Origin: Dipteris shenzhenensis
Lineage: Eukaryota > Polypodiophyta > Polypodiopsida > Gleicheniales
Assembly: GCA_047967505.1 (NCBI GenBank)
Contig: CM106541.1
Length of the DNA stretch: 64,000 nucleotides
Direction: 5' to 3' (one strand)
Shown: positions 32,727-45,379 of the stretch, piece by piece
How the letters are laid out: each line of letters begins with the position of its first letter
Numbering within the stretch: position 1 is the stretch's first letter
Made by a program: the position numbers and the translations under genes
The notes under the pieces: model-generated
Seen by the model: the letters and a program-made list of their open reading frames with translations, nothing else
The model's database searches: none
What the model was told of the DNA's origin: nothing

Positions 32727-33180
32727 TTGAAACTTGGGTTTGGTAGAGGCTTTTGTAAAATGACAACCACATTATTTTCCAATGATTATACTGTAGTGTT
32801 GCTTAATGGATATCATTACCACAGATTTTCTTTGCAAAGATCTATCTACCAAGGTTGTCCTTTGGCCCTTTTGCTATTTGCAATAGCTATGAAACCGTTG
32901 TTATGCTAACTAGATTATAATCTAAATTCTAGTTTCTTGAAGGGACTTGCATTGCCTAATAGTTACGAAACCTTTGTTATGCCAACTGGATTATAATCTA
33001 AATTATAGTTTCTTGAAGGGACTTGCATTGTCTGATAGTTTCACTTTTTTTCTCAATTCTTTGTTGATGATAGCACAAGTTTGTTGTTAGGTACTGAAGA
33101 AAATATAAGGAATGCCCTTACAATATTTGATGAATTTGCAGGTGAATGAAGCCAAGACAACAGCTATTTGGCATTTCTGA
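32727..33180 (+). pseudogene. LINE (non-LTR) reverse transcriptase fragment
   Basis: Non-LTR RT motifs appear in order. FSLQRSIYQGCPLALLLFAIA (about 32822-32885) corresponds to the RQGCPLSP block. FLKGLALPNS follows (about 32934). Then QFFVDDSTSLLLGTEENI, the catalytic DD block with FVDD in place of FADD (about 33055-33108), and VNEAKTTAIW (about 33142). A tandem duplication of 76 bp lies between the first and third motifs. Flanking LINE endonuclease or RNase H is not seen. It is a short dead fragment. Confidence 0.82.
32882..33033 (+). repeat. 76-bp tandem duplication in the LINE fragment
   Basis: 32882-32957 and 32958-33033 match closely (AATAG.TA.GAAACC.TTGTTATGC repeated), with a handful of differences. 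Confidence 0.9.
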
Positions 33181-34137
33181 AACAATCCGGAAGACAACAC
33201 ACTTCTCTTCCTTAGCACATCTTGATTACTTTGCAAATACCTCGTGCACTTCATAACAAACATCAGATCTTGTCGATCACAAGAATTAATCCCATAGCTC
33301 CATATATCTTGAGCATAAGAACATGAGTATATTTGCTTGGATTTTGTCTCATCAAGGAATTCTTCCAAAATCCATGGAAGCATAACATTGATAATAACCA
33401 AACCAAGTGTGTATTACTCTTTTTTCCCTGAAATAAACAAGGAAAACAACACACAAATATTCAAGACTTAGAGACCAAAAAAAAAACTATTAAATCAAAT
33501 ATACATAGCCTTTACTGGGAATCCCTCTTGAATAATGAATTTCCACATGTATCTGATCCTTTAATCGTTTTCTAGATTGTTGTGATCCTTGGGTTTCTAG
33601 TTCCTCAAAATCAACGTAGAAATTTCTCTCTAGAGTCAAATCTTAAAGTATTGAAATAACCGTCACACAAACAATCCCAAATATGGGTTGTTCACCCGCT
33701 TTTCTGTCCCTTCTTAACGGCTACAAGCCCTAGAAAAATTGAGCTTGCAAGTCGACTTTGAATAGAAAATTGATCTTCTGATTTGCAATCATTTTACTTA
33801 CTAATCGCAAGGATTTGATGACACTGCTTGGGCTGCTTCAAATCAAGTGCAAAAAGCTCCCAATTTTCAGATTGTGAGTATGCAGGTCAAATCACAATCT
33901 AAGCAAGATTGTTTCGAAACTTTGAACTGATGCCAAAAGCATGGATTTCACCAGAATTCTAGGGCTTCCTGTAGACTCTATTCACTAATTTTAAGCAAGT
34001 TGAACTGATTCGCATCAATCTACAGCTTTCTTGGTTGGATCTTTTGCATTGAAAATCTTCCTTCTCTAAATCGCCATTGTCCTCCACTTTGGATCGTTGT
34101 CACCAAGGAAAGTGATGAGACTGAGCTTTGATATCAC
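33181..34137 (-). other. Unassigned region, probably LTR-X leader at its right side
   Basis: The right half (about 33650-34137) should be the leader downstream of the LTR-X primer-binding site, which reads TGATATCAAAGCTCAG on the minus strand near 34120-34136. No coding motif is seen. 33181-33640 may be the LINE remainder but is unreadable. Confidence 0.35.
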
Positions 34138-36939
34138 TGTAAACGGATCAAAAACCCTAAAATGAATGTGTAATCAGCCCAAAAACCCTAGAAATGAATC
34201 TCTTATGGTAGAAACACAGCCTGGATCCTTAATTTGCACAACAGATAATCACCAAGATAGATTTTGAATTTCATAGTAGATAACATGGAAACACAGCATC
34301 TGATAGCTTCATCTGACGAGAAGAAGCACCATATTTCTTCTGGAAAACAAAACAAACTGAGAGGGGGGGAGAAAGAATAGAGAACACACACACTAGAGCC
34401 CAAAAATAAGGGCTAGAGCCCCCGAAGGTCCTTATTGCAATAGAATAAACTTTGTAAAGCTGGCTTATAAAAGAGCATGAGGCTGAGTACAATACACTAT
34501 GTTCTTGAGGGCACAAAGCCTCTCACTTTAGACACTTGGGCTCTAGAAAGCTAGGGCTTGCTTTTCTTTTTTATAAAATTGGCTCTTGGGCTTAAATTCT
34601 ATTGGGTGCAGGAAGCAATGGAACGGGAGTGGAATGCGGGAAGCAAACAACAAGCTGGAGCTAAATGTAGTAGTACTCAAATGGATAAGATGAAAATACA
34701 AAGGGTGGCTTATATGGCCCCCAAGTCAACCAAAGAAGTCAACTCATAGAGTTGACCTGACCTACAAGGCTCATACCAAGGCTAAATGCTAACAAACCAT
34801 GGTATGGCTGAAGTATCCTAAAAATATCTCAGGAATACCTAGAAACTACATCATGGTTGCACATATTCGTCCAAGAGGGATATAGCAACCTATGATATGT
34901 AAAGAGTGATCCCTCATGTAACAAAAGGAGCCAAGTGTAAAGCATGTTGAAATGCCTCAAACTTGGGCTGCGGTAAAGCTTTCATGAAAAGATCTGCCAA
35001 GTTGTCCTCGGTGGGAACACAGGACAACTAGATGTCTCCACCGGACAATTGCTCTCGAACATAATGATAGTGGACTTCAATGTGCTTTGTGTGCACATGA
35101 AACACTGGGTTTCTAGCAACCGCCAAAGCACTCTAGCTGTGGATGTAGATTGTAGTAGAGTCGGGAAGAATGATCTCAAGATCTGCAAAAGTAACTTGCG
35201 AAGCCAAACACACTCTAGTGTAGCTATGAAAGTAAGTCTATACTCAGCCTCACAACTGGATGTGGCAACTGTTGGCTTCTTCTAGCTGAACCAAGAGATG
35301 CATGAAACTCCAAGCATAAAACAGTTGCTGCTGTGCGACACCCTAGTGTCGTAAGATCCTGCCCAGTCGTCGCTGTCCGTGAATGCATGCAAAACAAGTG
35401 GGGCCTCTAAACCATAGAGTAAACCCAAATGTTGCGTGGCCTTCAAGTATTGAAAGACCCGCTTTACTACTTGCCAATGCTACATACTTGCATGTACCTG
35501 TTGAGCTGGGAAATGGCATACTAAAGATCAGCCCGAGTATGAAAAAGGTATATGAGGCAACCAATGGCCTGCTAATAAAGGGATGCATCAAATGACGGAC
35601 TTCCATCCTCAGAGGAGAAAAGAAAGCTAGGCTCCAATGGAATAGAAACTCGCTTTCAATCCTCAAACTGGAAGCGATCAAGGAGTTGTCCAATATACTT
35701 GGACTGACGCATCATTATACCCCCCTCAACATATGCAAACTGTTGTCCAAATAATAGTGGAACCAGCCCATATCTGTCATGGCCAAAGACTGCTATAAAT
35801 CATCCTTGAAATCTACAATTTGTGACACAAAAGCCCCAATCTCTAGAGCAAAATCACCTCAATGTCACTACAATGTGTGCAAAAGTGACATAAAAGAAGG
35901 TGAAAAGCTTCAAATCCAACTATTCCAAGCATATCTGAGTCAAGAGGGAGAGAAATCCATCCAGGTGGTGCTAGAGCAAGTTGGAGCACCTGGAGGAAGG
36001 CCCGAATGACTGAAAAGAGTCCAGATCTAACCAAAAAAAACACCAAAAATAGTTCAAAAAGGCTCGAAAGCAACTTCTGACAAGTTGTACAGACTTCTAG
36101 CAACATCATACACTTGTCCATACAGATCCATAGGGACAAAAAAATTTCGCTCAAAATGATGCGAGACAAGGTTGTTTGTATGCGAGAGACTCAAATTTTT
36201 CAAAAAACGTTAAAATCGAACCCCAAAAAGTCAAAAGACAGTCGGACTATTTTTCTGCTCAAAAAACAAATTTCTGGTGATGAAATGAGCTGGAGGAAAA
36301 TGGCAGGTAGGAGCAATGGGAAGACAGGTAGGAGCAAGAGAACCTGCTCTGATACCACTCTTGGATGCAAGAAGCAATGCAACGAAAGTGGAGTACGAGA
36401 AGCAAACAACAAGATGGAGCAAAACATAGTACTGCTCAAATGGATAAGAGAAAAATACAAAGGTTGAATTATATGGCTCCAAAGTCAACCATATGGTTGA
36501 CCAAAGAAGTCAACCGACCTACGAGGCTCATACCAAGGCTAAGTGCTAACAATTTCCCCAATTTTGGCACTAAATTTCGTTTTTTGCTCTAGTAGACCCT
36601 ATTTAAATTGGGATGCTGCTTTCTTGGTGCTTTTGCTCTTGTGGGACTTGCTTTTTGGCACTTGCTGCTTAAAATTTAGGACTTTTTGTACTCTTCTAGG
36701 TCCTACGCATTCAATAAACAATATCCGACACTTTAACCCATTAGAAGTTAGACAAATGCATGCATTCTGATTCTAAGACTATTCCTAGTCCCTTGTGGGC
36801 ATCCCCATAATTCTCTTAACCAATGCAAAGCAAAGAAAAATAAAACTCTTGCTAGTTAACCAAAGTCAAGTTTCTTTGATCAAAGTCAATCTAATAAAGA
36901 TTTCTCTTTATTTATTGGGATAAATAACATTTCGTGACA
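34138..36939 (-). repeat. LTR-X, minus-strand copy, split by a deleted copia
   Basis: Read on the minus strand, the LTR starts TGTCACGAAATG at 36939, runs to 36552, is interrupted by 34603-36551, and resumes to end in CCGTTTACA at 34138. The summed length is about 853 bp. The other copy (30046-30635) lacks the insert, which defines the joint. The two copies lie in opposite orientation about 6 kb apart, so they are not the two ends of one element. Confidence 0.8.
34603..36551 (-). mobile_element. Deleted copia (X2) with 190-bp LTRs
   Basis: Terminal repeats 34603-34794 and 36362-36551 match over about 190 bp (minus strand start TGTTAGCA). The right one is followed on the minus strand by a TGGTATCAGAGCAGG primer-binding site. 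The internal region is only about 1.57 kb: an untranslated or gag-leader part (about 35850-36355), then the copia RT-RNase H connection (IGCLIYL, RADL, SQLNRYMQ, about 35450-35600) and RNase H tail (NPVFHVHTKHIEVHYHYVRE near 35040-35110; NLADLFMKALPQ near 34960-35000). Gag core, protease, integrase and most of RT are deleted. It sits inside LTR-X. Confidence 0.8.
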
Positions 36940-37729
36940 CAACCTACGTGGACTAGGAACAGCTCCGTCTCACACTCAATGATGCAAACCACACTTGAAT
37001 ACCTCACTCAAAAGATAGAGCATAAACAGCGTACACAAGAGAGAGAAAGAAAGAAAGAAAGTTTATTAAAGTCCTCGGAAGACCGATGGGTCTATGAGAC
37101 TGTAAAATCTTGGTACAAACGAGCTATGAGGGTGGAGCTACTAAACGAGGATCCACACCAATGCAAAATGCAAAAAATGCGAAATGGTAGTATTAAATGG
37201 TAGTATTAAGTACTAAGTCCAACATAGTCATGTCTGTGGTCGACTACATATCAATCTCATCATCATCTTCCTCCACCAAATAGTGGACAAAACACGGCTC
37301 AAGGTGAGCACGAAGGACCAGCAAGGGCTAGACTGTAAACTGAGAACTCTTCGTGGGTCTTCTCTTGCTCTGCACTGCCTTGGATGGCTTCTGTGGCTGA
37401 TGGAGAAGTGAGGGGGAAGAGGGGTATCTATAGGGGCCTGCAGCCCCTAGAGGTGGCCAACCTAGGGGCCGATTTTCTAAGGGCCTGGACGACATGCTCG
37501 TCGGCCCTCATGCTGTAACAACCAACCTTCCCTGCACAGCCTATATAAGGGGCTACCAGGGGGTTCAATAGACTTGTAGACCCTGCCCTTTGTGGCTTGC
37601 CACACAGCCCTCTATGCTGCTGTCCTACATCCCATAACCGTCCCTCATGATCCCTCCCCGACAGTCATATGCCCCCCCATCTCCTCCTCATACGGGGGCT
37701 CACAGGTGGGGGGACCTAGACTTCCAACA
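36940..37729 (-). repeat. Copia-A 3' LTR, outer end missing
   Basis: Aligned with 49917-50488 in the same orientation. It keeps about 200 bases (37045-37250, including a GAAA run) missing from the other LTR, and lacks the first 35 or so bases. Confidence 0.82.
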
Positions 37730-37761
37730 CCCCCTCTCAATGACGCCACTGTGGGCCGATC

Positions 37762-39006
37762 TGTTGGAAAGGTCACCTCCCCATCTGCAAGCCCTCAAAT
37801 GAGGAGAGCGTGGGGGAGGGAGACCTAGGGCAGGATGTGCCCAAAGAGAGATTACCTGGATGTGTGGATCTGGGACAGATCTAGAGCATTCATGGTTGGT
37901 GGGGTATCCCAAGGATAAAAGGCTGCATCAGGAGCAGCTCATGTGCAGGAAGATGGTGGGACACAGTGTCTTGGATCAGGCCTGGCATGAGGCACTCAGT
38001 GGACTGCAGCAGGACCCTATGGAAGACGCAATGACATCAGCAATGTACGGAACTGCACAGCGCTGTAGAAGGGCCTGGCAGAGGCGCTTGCATGACGGGG
38101 TCCTTGGCAAAGTATATGGGCAGGTCTATGGCCTGCAAGCAGGGCTGGCAGGTGGCAGGACAGCAGCAGCAAAGGGGCTGGACCCTGCATGGAACAAAGC
38201 GCCAGCAAAGGGCCCTAAATAGGGCTGGATACGCAGCCAACCAGCCAACCAACTGGTCGGTTGGTTAGGGCTGCTACAGACCAGCCAGTCGGCCCATTTA
38301 GGGCTGGCTGGTTGGTTGGTTCAAGGGGGCCTTGAGCCCTATAAAAGGAGAGGCTTGTGGCCTCATTTCATATCCAACATCCAGCAGAAAGTGGAGCAAA
38401 CAGGAGCAGCCTGAAGGCATTCCCTTTGGCCTCATCTTGGAGGTAAAGGAGAGCTGAAGGAGTGCTGCAGACTGAGTTCCCTAAGGGCTGGGACCTTGGC
38501 TGTCTTCTAGGGCAGCAAGGTGTTGTGATCATCATACCTTCTGGAGCAGCCATTCACAAGCAGGTTGGAGCAGTGGAACAGGGACCTGTGTGCTGCAGAC
38601 AAAGCTTGGCAAGGGCTGCCCACCTAGGCTGATTCACAGGCAGTAAGGTGGAGAAGAACATACTGGACGGAAAGTCTACAGACGCTCGAGGTGGAGCACG
38701 CGGGCTCGAGTCTAGAGATAGCCAGCAGATAGGAGAAGGACCTTGTGGAAAGATCAGAGGACCACATCATTGGTGGGACTCTGGATCTGTCTCTTTTGTA
38801 TTGTGTCCATAGTTGTGGACGGAAATATATATTTTGGTGGTTTCTCTATCCGGTTGGTTCATTGTCTATTGATGAGTCTGCACACCTATTGTATGCACGT
38901 AAGTAAAGAAGTTTGTGATTCCACACCCACACCACACTGTGTGAGCTCCTGGGCATTACTATAAGTCTTCTACTGTGCGTACCCTCTGTTGGGTTATTTT
39001 CTAACA
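37762..39006 (+). repeat. Element B 5' LTR
   Basis: GC-rich. Contains the box TGAGGAGAG (37801-37809), a GGTTGG/CCAACC cluster (38235-38325) forming an imperfect inverted repeat, and TATAAAA at 38340. Confidence 0.92.
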
Positions 39007-39571
39007 TGGTATCAGAGCCCAAGTAGGAGGCTCACAGGTGTGGGAGCCTGAAGGCAGGGACCTTGCTGAAGGACGACCCTGATTCAGAAGCTCAAGGGAA
39101 TCGACTTCCACGACTGGAGGATTGTGCCCTTGCGAGAAGGAGGGTGACTCAGGTTCGTCAGGTGCGTTTAAAGTTCGCAGTCCAAGTGATCTGGAGACGT
39201 ACTTTTGTTGTAGACCTTGCCAAAGGAAGGACGGGTTGAAACAGACCCTCAGAGCATGGTGCCTGAAAGACTCCAGGTTGTTCACTCATTATGAGGGGGA
39301 CGACTGGAAGATAGTGGAGGCTGGGTTGCTCGAATACAAAGGCAGGAATGTGACGGAAGGGGGTGGTGTCAGGAGGTGCTACCAGAGATGGACCTTTGTA
39401 CCAGGATGGTGTGCGGAAGCGGAACTGGACCTGGTGGAGCAGGAGCCACTGGATGAAAGGCCAGGAAAAGATTTCGACATCGAAAAGTTCCAGAGGACTA
39501 CAACTAGGGAGTTACTGGAGCATCTTCATCGACGTGTTGGCATTGGGCCGAGATGTGTCGGTGAGAGGGGG
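39007..39571 (+). pseudogene. Element B internal region, gag-like remnant
   Basis: After the primer-binding site a weak gag-like start is readable (GIDFHDWR, resembling the FxxWK motif of copia gag). An open frame from 39122 runs 150 residues to the 3' LTR, with GDDWKIVEAGLLEY and a copia-like end (LHRRVGIGPRC) next to the polypurine tract. I see no zinc knuckle, protease, integrase or RT. The frame continues into the LTR for another 150 codons, which is unlikely to be coding. Confidence 0.5.
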
Positions 39572-40817
39572 TGTTGGAAAGGTCACCTCCCCATTTGCAA
39601 GCCCCCAAATGAGGAGAGCGTGGGGGAGGGAGACCTAGGGCAGGATGTGCCCAAAGAGAGATTACCTGGATGTGTGGATCTGGGACAGATCTGGAGCATT
39701 CATGGTTGGTGGGGTATCCCAAGGATGAAAGGCTGCATCAGGAGCAGCTCATGTGCAGGAAGATGGTGGGGACACAGTGTCTTGGATCAGGCCTGGCATG
39801 AGGCACTTAGTGGACTGCAGCAGGACCCTATGGAAGGCGCGATGACATCAGCAATGTACGGAACTGCACAGCGCTGTAGAAGGGCCTGGCAGAGGCGCTT
39901 GCATGACGGGGTCCTTGGCAAAGTATATGGGCAGGTCTATGGCCTGCAAGCAGGGCTGGCAGGTGGCAGGACAGCAGCAGCAAAGGGGCTGGACCCTGCA
40001 TGGAACAAAGCGCCAGCAAAGGGCCCTAAATAGGGCTGGATACGCAGCCAACCAGCCAACCAACTGGTCGGTTGGTTAGGGCTGCTACAGACCAGCCAGT
40101 CGGCCCATTTAGGGCTGGCTGGTCGGTTGGTTCAAGGGGGCCTTGAGCCCTATAAAAGGAGAGGCTTGTGGCCTCATTTCATATCCAACATCCAGCAGAA
40201 AGTGGAGCAAACAGGAGCAGCCTGAAGGCATTCCCTTTGGCCTCATCTTGGAGGTAAAGGAGAGTTGAAGGAGTGCTGCAGACTGAGTTCCCTAAGGGCT
40301 GGGACCTTGGCTGTCTTCTAGGGCAGCAAGGTGTTGTGATCATCATACCTTCTGGAGCAGCCATTCACAAGCAGGTTGGAGCAGTGGAACAGGGACCTGT
40401 TTGCTGCAGACAAAGCTTGGCAAGGGCTGCCCACCTAGGCTGATTCACGGGCAGTAAGGTGGAGAAGAACATACTGGATGGAAAGTCTACAAATGCTCGA
40501 GGTGGAGCACGCGGGCTCGAGTCTAGAGATAGCCAGCAGATAGGAGAAGGACCTTGTGGTAAGATCAGAGGACCACATCATTGGAGGGACTCTGGATCTA
40601 TCTCTTTTGTATTGTGTCCATAGTTGTGGACGGAAATATATATTTTGGTGGTTTCTCTATCTGGTTGGTTCATTGTCTATTGATGAGTCTACACACCTAT
40701 TGTATGCACATAAGTAAAGAAGTTTGTGATTCCACACCCACACCACACTTTGTGAGCTCCTGGGCATTACTATAAGTCTTCCGCTGTGCGTACCCTCTGT
40801 TGGGTTATTTTCTAACA
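39572..40817 (+). repeat. Element B 3' LTR
   Basis: Partner of 37762-39006, with about 2 percent difference by eye. TATAAAA at 40151. Confidence 0.92.
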
Positions 40818-40916
40818 CGATCCCCATGCATCGAATGAGGTGTTTCATATGCTCCTGTCAAAGAGGCTTCGTGAATTCATCAGAAAGATTGTCGGCTGTC
40901 ACAGGCATCCTCACCA

Positions 40917-42815
40917 TGTCATGCTAGAATGCCACGTGAGTTGCCCAGTCAGCATTCAGCAACCACGTGGACTCACGTAGGCAGCCACGTCAACCGGTTG
41001 CCACATGGACTGTCACGCAAGTAACAGCCAGATCAGCAAACTGTAAAACAGGTGCGTCAGCAAGGTGCCACATCAGCGATGATGTCAGCAGCAGCAGGTC
41101 GGTGAACAAGAGCAGTCTTGTCGGTGGGCAGAAATATGCCTGGTCGGTCAAGGGGCCTATAAAAGCAGCCCCCTTGGCCTTCATTTCTCATCCCCATCTT
41201 AGGCCTTCCAAGCCCTTCAGTGCAGCAGTAGACCGGGCCCCTTGCAGCAAACCAACAGAGCGCCTCAGCCTCTACAGGGATCTAGTGAGGATTCACCTCC
41301 TCTAAGTAGTCTAGTTTCTTTCCAGTTTTATAGTTGAGGGTTTCAGCCCCTCCATACAATTGTATTCAGCCCTTCGGGCATTCATACATTCAGTTATATT
41401 ATGTAACCAGCCTTCGGGAAATCCAAATGGAAGTGAACAGATAACAACCAACAAATACTCAATTTACAGCCACTTAGAACCTTCCATAGCAAATAAAATC
41501 AACTTAGAACAGAACACTCGAGAGCTAGATCGTCCCCGTCTTGCAATGGACACCAGATTGGCCCTAAACTTGATGCCCCTTTTGGTATTTCTTTATCTTT
41601 TATTCAGAAGGCTTGCAAATACAAGAATAGCACCGCAGTTCATCAGTCCACAGACAGCCAACTGAATGATCCCATCACATGCACTTCTGTCCTGCTATGC
41701 AATCATAGTATGCAATCATAGAAAAGGCATCCCAGTCTAGTGCAACATTCCATGGCTGCTCTTCTTCTGAATCTGGCTGAGGGTTCTAGCCTAGCAGCTC
41801 TGATACCCACTAGGGGAGTTCTGACAGGAGAGAAATCAGCCCAATCTGCCTTGGTAGCTCTGAATACCCGTCAAGGGAGTCCTAGCAGCACAGAGGCCAG
41901 TAAAACAACCACACCTAGCTGTTCCTGGCAAACAGAAAAGCCAGCTGCGCAAATCAAAAGAATCTGAAGGTTCTAATGAGTAGGAAAGCTCCCGGAAAGC
42001 AATCAACCGATTGGAAAGTTCGAGAAACCCTGGGAAAATCAGCAAGCATGGAAAAACGAAATTCCCTAGCAAGATCGCTAGCACCCTGGCAGGTAAAAAT
42101 CAGCAAAAGCAACCCTGGAAAACCTGCTGGAAGAGAATCGCCAAGTCTGGAAGCAAATCGAGTTGCCTCGAAGCTCCAAACTGCCTAGAAAAGCGCGATT
42201 TTGATAGGCACTTGGCCTTGGAAGCTCCTAGAAGAAGTGTGAATCAGATTTGGGCCTCTGGGAATGCATGAACAGTAGGCATGCAGCAAGAACGAACTGA
42301 TCTGGAAGCTCCTGGCACAAAAACGCAATTCGTTTTTTAGCTTCTGACAGCTCACCAACAGCAGACTGCCCTAGTAGTCAAAAATCAGCAAGACTGTGCG
42401 ATAGAATAGCCCTGGAGCATTTTCCCAGCCTGTGACTTGCCTCTCCCTGTTCTTCCATGGTCTTGAAAACAGCCCTGAAAGCAAATTTTAACTTTTCTGC
42501 TTGCTTTAAAAGCCAGCTAGCCAAGCATGGCTCCTGGAGCTATTTTAGCGAAAGGGATTTTTACCCCTCTCTAAACTTCATTCCCTTGCCTTGGCCTATG
42601 GAATTAATTGCACTGAAGCGTCCTTTGAACTATTTCAATCAGTTGGAGGCTAGGGCAATCACTGTAAATTCCTAAAGCTTAGAAAGTCATGTCCTCATGA
42701 CATATTCTCTCCCTCTGATTCTCACTCACATCCACAGCATCACTTTGTGTATTGAGTGCACCATTTGCAATTAGTCAGCAAGAGAGAGAGTGAGGATAGT
42801 CTATCTCCCGTTACA
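40917..42815 (+). repeat. Segment D, LTR-like insertion in Copia-A
   Basis: About 1.9 kb separating two parts of the Copia-A RNase H end (FTKPL side at 40870, YYPA side at 42830). It begins TGTCATGC and ends GTTACA at the best-guess edges; no matching target duplication was found. The left part has CGGT repeats and CCTATAAAAGCAGCCCCC (TATA at 41158), very like the LTR promoters of B and C. No coding motif is seen. A solo LTR is likely; a small element with PBS-like AGCTCTGATACCCA (41797, minus-strand sense) is an alternative. Confidence 0.45.
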
Positions 42816-44885
42816 TCGACGGCTGGATAGTACATCAGCTCCATGACGTCATCAATGAGGAGCTTGCATAGGAAGCAGTAATGTCCTCCAATCTGCTATG
42901 ATCGTGCATGAAACACTAGGTCATTCATGATGGCTATGCAACTCTAGTTGTCGCACATGACAATTGTCACCTCCTCCTCAATCACATCCATATCCTCAAG
43001 TATCCACCTAAGCCACAACGCCTCACATGCTGCAGTGCACACAGCTCGGTACTCTACCTCTATAGAAGAAAGAGCAACTGAGGGCTGTTTCTTGCTCAAA
43101 CAAGAGATGGCCCTTGATGCAAGGACAAAATAGTATCTTGATGTCGAACACCTAGTGTCGTTGTCACTTGCCCGATTTGAGTCGCACAATCTGCCCAACT
43201 CATTCCCTGTGGTGTATGTAATCGCGTATGTGCAAGTACCCTTCAGACACCTCAGCACCCGTAGACCTGCCTTCTAGTGATTGTCCATGGGTTTCGCAAA
43301 AAACTGACACAAGAGCCCAGCGACAGAGGCGATGTCCGGCCTGGTGTTGGTTAGATAAAGCAAACTACCCACCAATCGTCGATACCTAGCCAACCTCCGG
43401 TGTCACAACCTCCTTGCAGTCCTAACCGCTTCGGTATCTCCCGACAATACTTCTCCTGTGAGATGAAAAATGTTGTCATTCTTTTGCTTGACCTCAATCC
43501 CAAAGAAGTTCTGGAGAAATCCCAAGTCTATTATCTTGAACTCCTTCACGAGTAGCCTCTTGACTTAAGAGCTGTTCCTTATGTGGACACCTGTAAGGAT
43601 TAGATCGTCCACGTATAGGATCAAAACCAGCCTTTGTCCCCCCTCTGAAAAGACATAGAGATTTGCATCCGATGGACTTCAATTCAACCCGATCTTTGAG
43701 AAGAACTCATCGATGTGGTGGTACCACGCTCTTGGGCCTATTTCAGCCCGTATAACACCTTCTTCAGTTTGCATACCTTTGAAGTGGACCCTGGGACCTC
43801 AAAACTAGGTGAGTGATCCACATATACCTCCTCCTCCAAGTTCCGTTCAACAAAATGTTGATTTGACATCCATCTGAAATATGGACCAACCCTGATGGGC
43901 AGCCAAAGCGATCACTATCCGAATACTGACCATACGGGCTGTAGGGACAAGGTCTCGTCAAAGTCAAGTCCCTTTGACTGAGCATAGCCTTTCACCACCA
44001 ATCTGGCTTTAAATCTCCCATCAGACTTTGTACACCAACTTGGTACCAATTACCTTCTATTTGAAGGGTCTGTCCACCAAGTCCAAGGTGTCATTTTTCA
44101 AAATAGCATCCATCTCTACCTCCATGGCAACCTGCTACTATAGTGTATCTTTCGCCTCCTCAAAGGTCCTCGGTTCATCGATTTGAGCCACCATGGTGAA
44201 GTTGGCTAAGGGTGTAGACACATTGCGTTGAGACCATCGAACTCCAAAACTCGTCTCACGAATGTCCATGACCCGGTAAATTATCTTCATCGAAACTTGA
44301 CTTCAAGGGTGGCTCTGTTGCATCTGGCTCTTCCTTTGGCTCCTTGAAATCTTCAATCTTCTCCACTTCTATAATGTTCAACTTGGGTGCGGGAACTCAA
44401 GAAACTTTAATGACCTCGAGAAGCCACTTCCCCAAACATCGAGTCCCTACTTATCAATATATGTTTCTTCACTGGGTCGAAGAGGGGGTACGGCTTGGAT
44501 TCTCACTGTACCCGACGAAGACGCACTTCCGGCTCTTGGAATCCAATTTTAACCTGTCGTCCTTATGCACATGCATCAGAATCAAAATTCCTCAAGTGAG
44601 AGATAGTGGGCTTCTTAGCATAGTAACCTTCATACGGCATCATATCTACAAGGGACTTGGTCTTGGTCTTGTTGAGAAAGTGAACTGCAATGTTGACTGC
44701 TTCATACCAAATAAGCTTTTGAGAGATCCTTCCCTCTGATCAAGGTTAAACCCATCTCTGTAACTCTTTGGTGCTTTCACTCAGCAACCCCATTCTTCTA
44801 AGATGTGCAGGCACAAGTAAGCTGACGCATGATTCCATGGTTCTTGCTGAAAGTGTTGAACTCTGTGGAGGTGAACTCCCCCCCC
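42816..44885 (-). pseudogene. Copia-A integrase end, RT and RNase H
   Basis: On the minus strand from 44885: GEFTSTEFNTFSKNHGIMRQL, the part of integrase with the Glu (NGVAE near 44790). Linker segments follow, then RT with LDLVDRPFK (about 44075), IFQMDVKSTFC (about 43875), ARAWYHHIDEFF-like and ILYVDDLILTG (about 43595), NTRPDIASVAGLLCQFF (about 43320) and RNase H with TRCSTSRYYF, KKQPSVALSSIEVEYRAVC and MCDN (42944-43258). The YVDD box is intact. Multiple stops and frameshifts, many of them TAG for expected Gln or Trp. Confidence 0.85.
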
Positions 44886-45379
44886 TGTTGGAAATGGATA
44901 GGTCACCTCCCCGTTTGTAAGCCCCCATATGAGGAGAGCATTGGGGGTGAACCTGGGTTCTGAGAGATGGCTACCATGAGGGCAGGGATCAGACAAAGAA
45001 AAGAGAGGATAAGGGGCTGCCACATGGACCAGCATCAAGGTTGTCATGTGGGCAGCACTTCTAGGCATATACCTGGCTGTGTAGAGCAGCAAGACAGTGT
45101 GGAACAGAGGCGCAATGCCACGTGGCTGACCTGCAGATGGCGGGATGACATCAGCAATGTACAAATAGGCATCAGCAGCAGTAAGGAGCAGGGTACGGCT
45201 TGTATGGATCTGTTGGAGCAGAATCTAAGGGCTGGAACAGGCCTGAACAGATGCAGGACCAGCAGGACTACATGGGGGAAATGGAGGGGCAGAAAAGGGC
45301 TGCAATGGGCTGGCCCTGGGCCCCTTATATAGGGCATGGAGCCCGCCAATCAGGCGGACCAGTATGTCGGTGGTTAGGG

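Larger units (their letters stand above)
37762..40817 (+). mobile_element. Element B, non-autonomous LTR retrotransposon
   Basis: 3056 bp, flanked by the 5-base duplication CGATC (37757-37761 and 40818-40822). LTRs of about 1245 bp start TGTTGGAAAGG and end TTCTAACA. TGGTATCAGAGCCCAAG (39007) and GTGAGAGGGGG (39561-39571) are the primer sites. Only 565 bp lie between the LTRs and no pol domain is present. Its insertion interrupts the Copia-A tail just after the GIG motif. About 25 differences separate the two LTRs by eye. Confidence 0.93.

Noticed and set aside
39122-40033. A 303-residue frame crossing from the B core into its 3' LTR
   Set aside because: The half inside the LTR also occurs in the 5' LTR without the core, and shows no domain.
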